Origin: Duodenibacillus intestinigallinarum
Lineage (GTDB): Bacteria; Pseudomonadota; Gammaproteobacteria; Burkholderiales; Burkholderiaceae_F
Reading direction: 5' to 3'
Assembly: GCA_019117105.1 (NCBI GenBank)
Contig: DXAH01000073.1
Span: 1 to 35,450 of the forward strand
DNA: 35,450 nt
Part shown: positions 8,125 to 15,224 of the stretch, piece after piece
Layout of the letters: the number at the start of each line of letters is the position of its first letter
Numbering within the stretch: position 1 is the stretch's first letter
Notes under the pieces: generated by a model
What the model was told of the DNA's origin: nothing
Seen by the model: only the letters and a program-made list of their open reading frames with translations
Database searches by the model: none
Translations under genes and position numbers: made by a program

Positions 8125-8628
8125 ATGAGACCTCTGATTGTTGTCAGTTCGAAAACGGGTAATACCCGTGTGATTGCACGCGCACTGCAGGACGGCATCG
8201 GTCCCTGCGACTACGTTGAAGCCGCTCAGATGCCGAGCGATCTGAGAGCATACAACCCGATCGTACTTTGTTTCTGGTGCGATCGCGGTATGGCGCCGGA
8301 AGACACCAAGAATGCTGCCGCACAAATCAAGGGAAAAGACGTTGCTTGTTTTGCCACGATGGGCGGCGACCCGGAAAATCCGAAAGCCAAAGACTGGATG
8401 CATCGTACGAGTGTGGGGTTGGTCGAATCGGGCGAAGCCAACGAGCTAAAACTGGAATTTCTGTGCCGAGGCCGCATTGATCCGGAGCTTTTTGCTCGCA
8501 TGACAGCCATGATGGGGGGCGAAGTGACGCCCGAGCGCGAGGCTCGGCGCAAGCAAAGCGAGACGCATCCAGACCGACTTGACGCGCTGGCGGCTGTCAA
8601 AGCTTATAAGGACGTGTTCAGCGCCTGA
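8125..8628 (+). CDS. Small flavodoxin-like protein of heme/tetrapyrrole operons
   Basis: The protein has 167 residues from ATG 8125, chosen because AAGGA at 8113-8117 sits 7 bases upstream. An earlier in-frame start at 8101 would overlap hutX. The N-terminus has a flavodoxin phosphate-binding loop (SSKTGNTRVIARAL, residues 7-20), then FWCDRGMAPED and the FATMGGDPENP segment. Flavodoxin-like partners of this size occur with anaerobic heme-degrading radical SAM enzymes (HmuF type) and in gut bilirubin-reducing loci (BilS type). Likely roles are electron supply to the radical SAM enzyme or reduction of the linear product. Which of these applies cannot be read from sequence. Confidence 0.75.
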   Translation: MRPLIVVSSKTGNTRVIARALQDGIGPCDYVEAAQMPSDLRAYNPIVLCFWCDRGMAPEDTKNAAAQIKGKDVACFATMGGDPENPKAKDWMHRTSVGLVESGEANELKLEFLCRGRIDPELFARMTAMMGGEVTPEREARRKQSETHPDRLDALAAVKAYKDVFSA

Positions 8629-8653
8629 AAAGATGGCTTGACTCACGGATAAG

Positions 8654-8687
8654 AAGATGGGAGTCGCGTGTGGCTCCCATTTTTTTT
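8654..8687 (+). terminator. Intrinsic terminator of the heme operon
   Basis: A 9-bp stem (8657-8665 with 8672-8680, one G-U pair) with a short loop is followed directly by eight T residues. It lies 26 bases after the flavodoxin stop and closes the heme operon. Confidence 0.88.
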
Positions 8688-8845
8688 CTCGAGCGCGCGT
8701 AAATAGCACAAAATCGAGACGTTTGGGGCACTTGAAAATTACGGAATTCTTCGGAATTTTCGAGTCAACTCAAAGGCTTGCAAAAGCGAAAAAATGTTGT
8801 TCCCAATGTTTTGCAGCTTTTAAGGCCTCTGAGGATCGACTAGAT

Positions 8846-10090
8846 ATGAGCGACAGACTCTCCGACTTTCCCGTCACATTTCATAACCGCCAATACGCAC
8901 CGTTGATGGTCGGCGGCATGGGAGTCAATATTTCCAACGATACGCTCGCGCTTGCGGTGGAAAAACTAGGCGGAATCGCGCACTTGTCCGATGCTCTTTT
9001 GATGGACATCGCCGATAAGCAGTTTGGTACGAGCTTTTGTAAAGATAAGATTCATCGCTTCAAGAATCTCATCGACTCCTACGACAAGTCGGAAATCGTC
9101 TTTGATCTCGAACGTCTGGCTGAGTCCACGCGCCGCTACGTTTCGGATGTGATGCGCCGCAAGACCGGCCGCGGTCTGATTCTGATCAACTGCATGGAAA
9201 AGCTCACGATGAATGCGAGCACAGCTACGCTTAAGACGCGTCTGAATGCGGCCCTCGACGGCGGCATTGACGGCATCACGCTTTCGGCGGGCTTGCATCT
9301 TTCCAGCATGAAGCTCATGCAGGACAATCCTCGCTTTCATGAAGCACTGATCGGCATCGTTGTTTCGAGTACGCGTGCGCTGCAGATTTTCATGAAGCGC
9401 GCTCAGGCCGTCGGCCGACTGCCCGACTACGTTGTGGTAGAAGGACCGCTCGCGGGCGGACACCTGGGCTTTGGCGATGACTGGGCCGAATACAACCTCG
9501 AAGATATCGTGCGCGATGTGGTGAAGTGGATCGGCGACAACGGCTTTGAAATCCCCGTGTTTGCCGCAGGCGGCATCTTCTCCGGCGAAGACGCCGTGCA
9601 TTTCGTGCGCGACGCGGGCGCCGCAGGCGTTCAGGTGGCAACGCGCTTTGCTGTGGCTCAGGAAAGCGGCCTGCCCGAAGCGGTCAAGCAACGCTATATC
9701 GACGCTACGGACGACGATGTGCAGGTCAATCACTTTTCCACGACGGGGTACCCGATGCGCATGTTGAAGGACTCTCCGGCCATCACGAGCGACATTCGCC
9801 CCAACTGCGAGGCCTACGGCTACCTGCTGCAAAAGGGCGAATGCTCCTATGTGAAGGAATGGTTCGCCCGTCACGGCAAGATTGACATTCAGCCCGTTCC
9901 CGAACACTCCAAGTGCTGTCTGTGCACGCACATGCGCAACTTCAAGGTGTGGACATGCGGCGCAAGCGTCTCGCGCCTGAAGAATGTCACCAAGCGCCGT
10001 CCCGACGGTTCCTGGCAGCTTCCCACCGCTGAGGAAGTATGGCGCGATTACGTGGAAACGGAATGCCAGCATCTGCCCAAGGCCGCCTGA
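8846..10090 (+). CDS. Nitronate monooxygenase-like FMN protein with Cys-rich C-terminus
   Basis: This 414-residue TIM-barrel flavoprotein is of the nitronate monooxygenase (2-nitropropane dioxygenase) type. Family marks include the N-terminal LMVGGMGVNIS, the EGPLAGGHLGFG segment (199-210), the FMN phosphate-binding part PVFAAGGIFSGEDA (237-250) and GVQVATRF (261-268). The C-terminal 100 residues hold six Cys (321, 333, 357, 358, 360, 371), not part of the basic barrel, which could bind a metal or Fe-S centre. GAGGA at 8831-8835 supports ATG 8846. True substrates of such proteins are often unknown; enoyl reductase-like or nitronate roles are both possible. It appears to be a single-gene unit between two terminators. 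Confidence 0.75.
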   Translation: MSDRLSDFPVTFHNRQYAPLMVGGMGVNISNDTLALAVEKLGGIAHLSDALLMDIADKQFGTSFCKDKIHRFKNLIDSYDKSEIVFDLERLAESTRRYVSDVMRRKTGRGLILINCMEKLTMNASTATLKTRLNAALDGGIDGITLSAGLHLSSMKLMQDNPRFHEALIGIVVSSTRALQIFMKRAQAVGRLPDYVVVEGPLAGGHLGFGDDWAEYNLEDIVRDVVKWIGDNGFEIPVFAAGGIFSGEDAVHFVRDAGAAGVQVATRFAVAQESGLPEAVKQRYIDATDDDVQVNHFSTTGYPMRMLKDSPAITSDIRPNCEAYGYLLQKGECSYVKEWFARHGKIDIQPVPEHSKCCLCTHMRNFKVWTCGASVSRLKNVTKRRPDGSWQLPTAEEVWRDYVETECQHLPKAA

Positions 10091-10199
10091 GGCCTTAGTT
10101 TTCCGACGGACGGGCGAAGGATTTTGGGTCGAACAAAGTCGAATCGGCTATTATCCTTCGCACACTCCGGCGGATCGCTTTTGCTGTTTTTGACTTTGT

Positions 10200-10230
10200 G
10201 GCCGAGTGGTTGAATTCTCTCGGCTTTTTT
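10200..10230 (+). terminator. Intrinsic terminator between nitronate monooxygenase gene and gpmI
   Basis: GCCGAG at 10201-10206 pairs with CTCGGC at 10219-10224 around a 12-base loop, followed by six T residues. It lies about 110 bases after the upstream gene and 40 bases before gpmI. Confidence 0.72.
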
Positions 10231-10269
10231 GTTGTGCGATCCGTGCTTCCGACAGAAAAAGGAATGACT

Positions 10270-11814
10270 ATGACGCGCAATGTTTTGTTAATGATTCTTG
10301 ACGGCTGGGGGATCGGCGACGGCTCCAAGTCGGACGCCATCCGTGCCGGGCACCCTGTTTTTATCGAGGAGCTCACCCGCAGCAATCCTCACGCCGCTCT
10401 TCGTACCGATGGCGAGAATGTGGGCCTTCCCGAAGGCCAGATGGGTAACTCCGAGGTGGGGCATCTCAACATCGGTGCCGGCCGCGTGGTCTATCAGGAT
10501 CTCGTCAAGATCAACCGTGCCTGCCGTGCGCAGGATTCGGAAGACCATTCTCTGGCTCAGAACACGGAAATACGCGCACTCATCAATCATGTGAAAAGCA
10601 CGGGGTGTGCACTGCACGTGATGGGGCTTTTCTCCGACGGCGGCGTGCATTCTTCGCTCGAACATCTCGAAGCGCTTCTGGCGCTTGCTAAGCGCGAAGG
10701 GATAGAAAAATGTTACGTGCATGCCTTCATGGACGGTCGTGACACGGATCCCAAGAGCGGCCTTGGCTTTGTGCGCCAGGTTGAAGAAAAGATGAACTCG
10801 GGTGCGCTGGCCGGGACGATCGCAAGTCTTATCGGTCGCTATTACGCCATGGATCGCGATAAGCGCTGGGAGCGCGTGCGCGAAGCTTATGAACTGTTGG
10901 TCAACGGTAAGGGAGTCGCCTACAGCAACGCAGCGAATGCCGTGGCGACTTCCTATGACGAAGGCGTCACCGACGAATTCATGAAGGCTCATGTCCGCGT
11001 GGATGCCGAAGGCCATCCTATCGGTCGCATTTGCCCGGGCGACGCGGTCGTTTTCATCAATTTCCGCAATGATCGTGCTAAAGAACTGACGACAGTGCTC
11101 ACGCAGGCGGAGACCGAAGGAATGAAGCCGTTGGAGCTGTTCTTTGCCACGATGACGCCCTACGATCCTACCTACACCGGCGTGCATGTACTTTTCCCGA
11201 AAGAAAACGTGCCCGACACGATCGGCGAATGGGTTTCCAAGCAGGGGCTCAAGCAGTTGCGCATCGCCGAAACGGAAAAGTATGCGCATGTGACGTTCTT
11301 CTTGAACGGCGGTCGTGAGGCATTCTTTGAAGGTGAAGAACGCATTCTGGTGCCGAGCCCCAAGGTGGCGACTTACGATCTGCAGCCTGAAATGAGTGCT
11401 TATGAGGTGGCCGACAAACTGGCGGCGGCTTTGGCTGAGCGCAAATACAACTTTGTATGTCTGAACTTTGCCAACGGTGATATGGTGGGACACACCGGTG
11501 TGTACGAGGCCATTATTAAGGCCGTGCACGCGGTCGACGATTGCGTGAAGACGGTCGTGCAGGCGGCCAAGACCGCCGGCTACGAGGTGGTGATCATTGC
11601 CGATCACGGCAATGCCGACAATGCCGTCAATGCAGACGGTTCGCCCAATACGGCCCACTCGCTCAATCCCGTGCCCATTGTTGTTGTGTCCGATCGCGTG
11701 GCATCGGTTCAAAACGGTGTGCTTGCCGACGTGGCGCCAACCGTGCTCTCGCTCATGGGCGTTGAACCGCCTGCCGCGATGACCGGCAAGAGTCTCATTG
11801 AGTTCAAGGCCTGA
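10270..11814 (+). CDS. gpmI: 2,3-bisphosphoglycerate-independent phosphoglycerate mutase
   Basis: A full-length 514-residue enzyme that interconverts 3- and 2-phosphoglycerate in glycolysis. It belongs to the alkaline phosphatase superfamily and uses two Mn ions. The metal and catalytic residues are visible: DGWG at 11-14, catalytic Ser 61 in GNSEVGHLNIGAG, FANGDMVGHTG, IADHGNADN and TAHSLNPVP. ATG 10270 is preferred over ATG 10264 because AAGGA ends at 10263, leaving a usable gap only for the later start. It is transcribed alone, with an intrinsic terminator before it and a long hairpin after it. Confidence 0.96.
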   Translation: MTRNVLLMILDGWGIGDGSKSDAIRAGHPVFIEELTRSNPHAALRTDGENVGLPEGQMGNSEVGHLNIGAGRVVYQDLVKINRACRAQDSEDHSLAQNTEIRALINHVKSTGCALHVMGLFSDGGVHSSLEHLEALLALAKREGIEKCYVHAFMDGRDTDPKSGLGFVRQVEEKMNSGALAGTIASLIGRYYAMDRDKRWERVREAYELLVNGKGVAYSNAANAVATSYDEGVTDEFMKAHVRVDAEGHPIGRICPGDAVVFINFRNDRAKELTTVLTQAETEGMKPLELFFATMTPYDPTYTGVHVLFPKENVPDTIGEWVSKQGLKQLRIAETEKYAHVTFFLNGGREAFFEGEERILVPSPKVATYDLQPEMSAYEVADKLAAALAERKYNFVCLNFANGDMVGHTGVYEAIIKAVHAVDDCVKTVVQAAKTAGYEVVIIADHGNADNAVNADGSPNTAHSLNPVPIVVVSDRVASVQNGVLADVAPTVLSLMGVEPPAAMTGKSLIEFKA

Positions 11815-11839
11815 CGGCAAAAACTAGCGGACAAACAAT

Positions 11840-11880
11840 ATTTCGGGCGCCTTTCCCGCTGAAGGAACGGCGCCCGAAAT
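11840..11880. terminator. Long hairpin between convergent gpmI and cls
   Basis: A perfect 12-bp inverted repeat (11840-11851 with 11869-11880) with a 17-base loop lies between the gpmI stop and the cls stop. No strong T-run follows on either strand, so it may work as a two-way block or an mRNA 3' end stabiliser. Confidence 0.65.
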
Positions 11881-11883
11881 GCA

Positions 11884-13365
11884 TCAGAGCAACGGACTGA
11901 GCAGATAGGAGAGGCCTTCGAGGAAACGCTGCCCAATGTGGCGGCGGTGCCACCGTACCGGATCGATCGGCACGGATTTTGCTTCGTAGTGCCGATGCAG
12001 AGCAGTCATGTCGGCGACAAACTTCGGGTCGAAAATCAGCAGCATCATTTCGAAATTCAGGTGCAGGCTGCGCTTGTCCAAATTGACGGTGCCAAAAAGG
12101 CTGAACGTGTCGTCAACCGTGATTGCTTTGGTGTGCAAAAGACCGTCTGTGAAAAAGGAAATCTTCACGCCCGCGTTCATCAGGTCACTGAAGTATCGGC
12201 GGCTCGCCCAGCGCACAAACTGCGAATCAGGTTTGCTCGGGATGCACAGACGCACATCAACCCCGCGCATGGCAGCATTTTGAAGCGCCAGGATCAGCGT
12301 TTCGCCCGGAATGAAATAGGGCGTTGTGAGATAGATGCGCTCGCGCGCACAGCTGATGGCTTCCAAAATCAGGCGTTGGTTGGCGTCGTCAACCGTGGTA
12401 GGACCGGAAGGAACGACAGTCACGCAGGCTGAACCCACAGCGGGAACGGGAGCAATCTTCTCCAGTGAGATACGCTCGCCTTCAATGTCAGGCTGCAGTG
12501 CCCAGTCAAAGAGAAAGACCTGATTGAGGTCGCGCACCGCAGTGCCTTCGACGCGCACCATCGCATCGACCCATTCGCCGACACCTTCGGTTGCGTTGAA
12601 GATGTTGGGATCAATGAGATTGAGGCTTCCCGTGTAGCCGAGGCGATCATCGATGATGACCGTCTTTCTGTGCAGGCGCAGGTCGGCGCGGCCCTTGGTG
12701 ATCGGGAAAAGACTCACCGGCAATGCACGGGAAACGTGTACGCCTGCAGCGAGCATCTTGGAGGGCCAAGAACTGCGAAGCCAGGCGCGGGCTCCGATGT
12801 CGTCGACGAGGATGCGGCATTCGCAACCGCGTTCTGCAGCTCGGATGATGGCCTGAGCGACTCTGTCGCACCATCCGCCGACGCCCCAGATATAGAACTC
12901 CATGGAAACGGATTTCCGAGCGTTGTTGACGTCGTACTCAATGCGGGAAAGTGCTTCGACGGAGTCGGAAATCAATTCCAGGCGTGAGCCGCAGCTCATC
13001 GGCAGATCGCCCAGACGCTCGGCCAGACGCGTGAGTCCCTTATGGCGCTGGCCGTGCGGCATCGTAGGAAGCGTGCCTGAGATGGCATAACCCTCATCGG
13101 TCACCTCTTCCCAGTGCTTGAGTAAATGGCGCAGTCTCAAGGCTCGCCAGCGGCCGATGGGGCGCTCGCCGAGCCAGACGTAGAGGATGAAGCCGATGTA
13201 GGGCAAGATCGTGACGAGCAGAATCCAGGCAAACGAACTGCCGGGCGGATGCCGCGTCAGGATCACGCGCAAAATGACGCTGGCCGTAAGGACGAATTGC
13301 AATAAAACGGCCGCTGCCCCCGCCAGGGTTACCCAGAAGTTTTGATTGATCAAACTTTCGAGCAC
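11884..13365 (-). CDS. cls: Cardiolipin synthase (phospholipase D family)
   Basis: This 493-residue membrane enzyme condenses two phosphatidylglycerols into cardiolipin. Two N-terminal membrane helices (about 10-35 and 44-64) come first, then two PLD domains with intact HKD motifs: H232-K234-D239 and H411-K413-D418, each followed by the G(S/T)xN element. The length fits the ClsA class. The start is GTG 13365, supported by AAGGA about 8 bases upstream. It follows uup on the same strand with a 17-base gap, so lpoA, uup and cls probably form one transcript. Confidence 0.93.
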   Translation of the reverse strand: MLESLINQNFWVTLAGAAAVLLQFVLTASVILRVILTRHPPGSSFAWILLVTILPYIGFILYVWLGERPIGRWRALRLRHLLKHWEEVTDEGYAISGTLPTMPHGQRHKGLTRLAERLGDLPMSCGSRLELISDSVEALSRIEYDVNNARKSVSMEFYIWGVGGWCDRVAQAIIRAAERGCECRILVDDIGARAWLRSSWPSKMLAAGVHVSRALPVSLFPITKGRADLRLHRKTVIIDDRLGYTGSLNLIDPNIFNATEGVGEWVDAMVRVEGTAVRDLNQVFLFDWALQPDIEGERISLEKIAPVPAVGSACVTVVPSGPTTVDDANQRLILEAISCARERIYLTTPYFIPGETLILALQNAAMRGVDVRLCIPSKPDSQFVRWASRRYFSDLMNAGVKISFFTDGLLHTKAITVDDTFSLFGTVNLDKRSLHLNFEMMLLIFDPKFVADMTALHRHYEAKSVPIDPVRWHRRHIGQRFLEGLSYLLSPLL

Positions 13366-13382
13366 GGCCGTCGTCCTTCGGT

Positions 13383-15218
13383 TTAGTTCTTAGCGCAGGA
13401 CTGTGCCTTTTGCGTGAGGAATTCCCAACGTTCGTAGGCGGTTTCGATTTCCTGCGTGAGCGCTTCCGATCGGGCCGTTACGGCTTGCTGTTCGGAAACG
13501 GGAAGCCTGAAGAAATCGGCTGCACTCATCTTCTGCATGAGTACTTCCTGCTCGGACTCCAATGTTTCAATGGTTTCGGGAAGCGTTTCAAGTTCCTTGT
13601 TTTCCTTCCAGCTCATGCGTTCGGCGCGTTGACGAACGGGTTTCTTTGCGGCGGGCTTATCCGGTACTGCTCCGGTTTCGGGAGTTTCAATTGCGGGCCG
13701 CTGACGCACCCAGTCCTCGTAGCCGCCGGCAAATTCCATCCAGCGTCCGTCGGGCGCAAGATAGTTGACCGGAGCGAGCACCTGCGTGACGACGCTGTCG
13801 AGAAAGCGGCGGTCGTGGCTCACCAGAATCACGGTGCCGGGGTAGTTTTCAAGCGTCTCTTCAAGGAGTTCGAGCGAGTCGATGTCCAGATCGTTGGTGG
13901 GTTCGTCGAGCACCAGAAGGTTGGCGGGCAGAGCAAAAAGACGCGCGAGCAGGAGGCGATTGCGCTCACCGCCCGAAAGGTTGGCAACCGGAACTTCCGC
14001 GCGATGCGGAGCAAACAGGAAGTCACCGAGATAGCTCATGACATGCTTTTTCACGCCGGCGATTTCAATCCATTCGCTGCCGGGACTCACGGTTTCGGCC
14101 ACAGTCTTGGTGTCGTCGAGCTGTTCGCGCAACTGATCGAAATAGGCGATTTTCAGGTTGGTGCCGAGTCGCACACTGCCTTCGTCAGGTTCGAGTTTTC
14201 CCAAAAGCAGCTTGATGAGTGTTGACTTGCCTGCACCGTTGGGGCCGACCAGGCCGAGCTTGTCGCCGCGCAGCAGACGAAAATTCAGATCCTTGACGAC
14301 GGTTTTGTCGCCGAAGACTTTGCTCAAAGACGTGACTTCGGCCACCAGTTTTCCGCTTCGCTCGCCTGCGTCCACTGTCATGGACACGCGTCCCATACGC
14401 TCGCGGCGAGCGGCGCGTTCGCGACGCAGGGCTTCCAGACGGCGCACACGGCCTTCATTGCGGGTGCGGCGTGCTTCGATACCCTTGCGAATCCAAACTT
14501 CTTCCTGTGCCCAGAACTTGTCAAAACGCCGGTTGGCAATGGCTTCAGCATTAAGTTCTTCGTTTTTGCGGGCTTCGTAGGCTGCAAAATTGCCCGGATA
14601 GCTGCGCAGGATACCTCGATCGAGTTCGAGAATGCGTGTGCAAACCGTATCCAGGAAAGCACGATCGTGCGTCACCACAATGAGCGAACGGTTGCTGCGG
14701 TACTCCTGCGTGAGAATGCCTTCGAGAATTTCGATGGTTTCAACGTCAAGATGATTTGTCGGTTCATCAAGAAGCAGCAAATCGGGCTTGAGGCTGAGCG
14801 CCAAGGCAAGCGCCGCTTTTTTCTTTTCACCGCCCGAAGCGGCCTGAGGGTTTTGCTCACTTGCCGTACGAAGACGATGCAAATATTCATCGAGACGAGC
14901 GATGGCTGCCCACTTTTCACGTTCGTCGGCAATGTCTTCAAAACGGCCGCGTGCGAGAAGACTTTCTCGCAGAGTGGCGGCTTCGGGAAGGTTCGGTTCC
15001 TGTTCGAGATAAACCGAAACCAGACCGTCTTGACGCGTCAAAATGCCGTCGTCCAGTTTGTCGCGACCGGCAAGAACATGCATCAGAGAACTTTTGCCGG
15101 TGCCGTTGCGGCCGATGAGGCCAACGCGTTCACCGGCATCGAGCTGCATTTGGGCTCGGTCCAGTAGGGGCAGGTCGCCCCAAGCAAGCTGCGCGTCTGC
15201 AATCGTAATAAAAGGCAT
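13383..15218 (-). CDS. uup: ABC-F ATPase Uup
   Basis: This 611-residue soluble protein has two ABC domains and no membrane part. Walker A motifs are GRNGTGKS and GPNGAGKS, signatures are ASGGEKKK and LSGGERNR, and Walker B motifs are LLLLDEPTNHLD and LLVLDEPTNDLD. A basic linker lies between them (ARRTRNEGRVRRLEALRRE). The C-terminal extension (about 545-611) is a predicted coiled coil, the hallmark of Uup, which helps DNA binding. Uup acts in branched-DNA stability and as a ribosome-associated ABC-F factor. It starts 6 bases after the lpoA stop, suggesting translational coupling. Confidence 0.9.
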   Translation of the reverse strand: MPFITIADAQLAWGDLPLLDRAQMQLDAGERVGLIGRNGTGKSSLMHVLAGRDKLDDGILTRQDGLVSVYLEQEPNLPEAATLRESLLARGRFEDIADEREKWAAIARLDEYLHRLRTASEQNPQAASGGEKKKAALALALSLKPDLLLLDEPTNHLDVETIEILEGILTQEYRSNRSLIVVTHDRAFLDTVCTRILELDRGILRSYPGNFAAYEARKNEELNAEAIANRRFDKFWAQEEVWIRKGIEARRTRNEGRVRRLEALRRERAARRERMGRVSMTVDAGERSGKLVAEVTSLSKVFGDKTVVKDLNFRLLRGDKLGLVGPNGAGKSTLIKLLLGKLEPDEGSVRLGTNLKIAYFDQLREQLDDTKTVAETVSPGSEWIEIAGVKKHVMSYLGDFLFAPHRAEVPVANLSGGERNRLLLARLFALPANLLVLDEPTNDLDIDSLELLEETLENYPGTVILVSHDRRFLDSVVTQVLAPVNYLAPDGRWMEFAGGYEDWVRQRPAIETPETGAVPDKPAAKKPVRQRAERMSWKENKELETLPETIETLESEQEVLMQKMSAADFFRLPVSEQQAVTARSEALTQEIETAYERWEFLTQKAQSCAKN

Positions 15219-15224
15219 GGTGGC

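Noticed and set aside
10199..10215. Stretch like the D-arm of a tRNA-Ser (TGGCCGAGTGGTTGAA)
   Set aside because: No acceptor stem, anticodon arm or T-arm follows; the bases are the left arm and loop of an intrinsic terminator.
10288..11820. 510-codon minus-strand open frame over gpmI
   Set aside because: Antisense shadow of a full-length conserved enzyme; composition rich in His and Arg as expected for a reverse frame.
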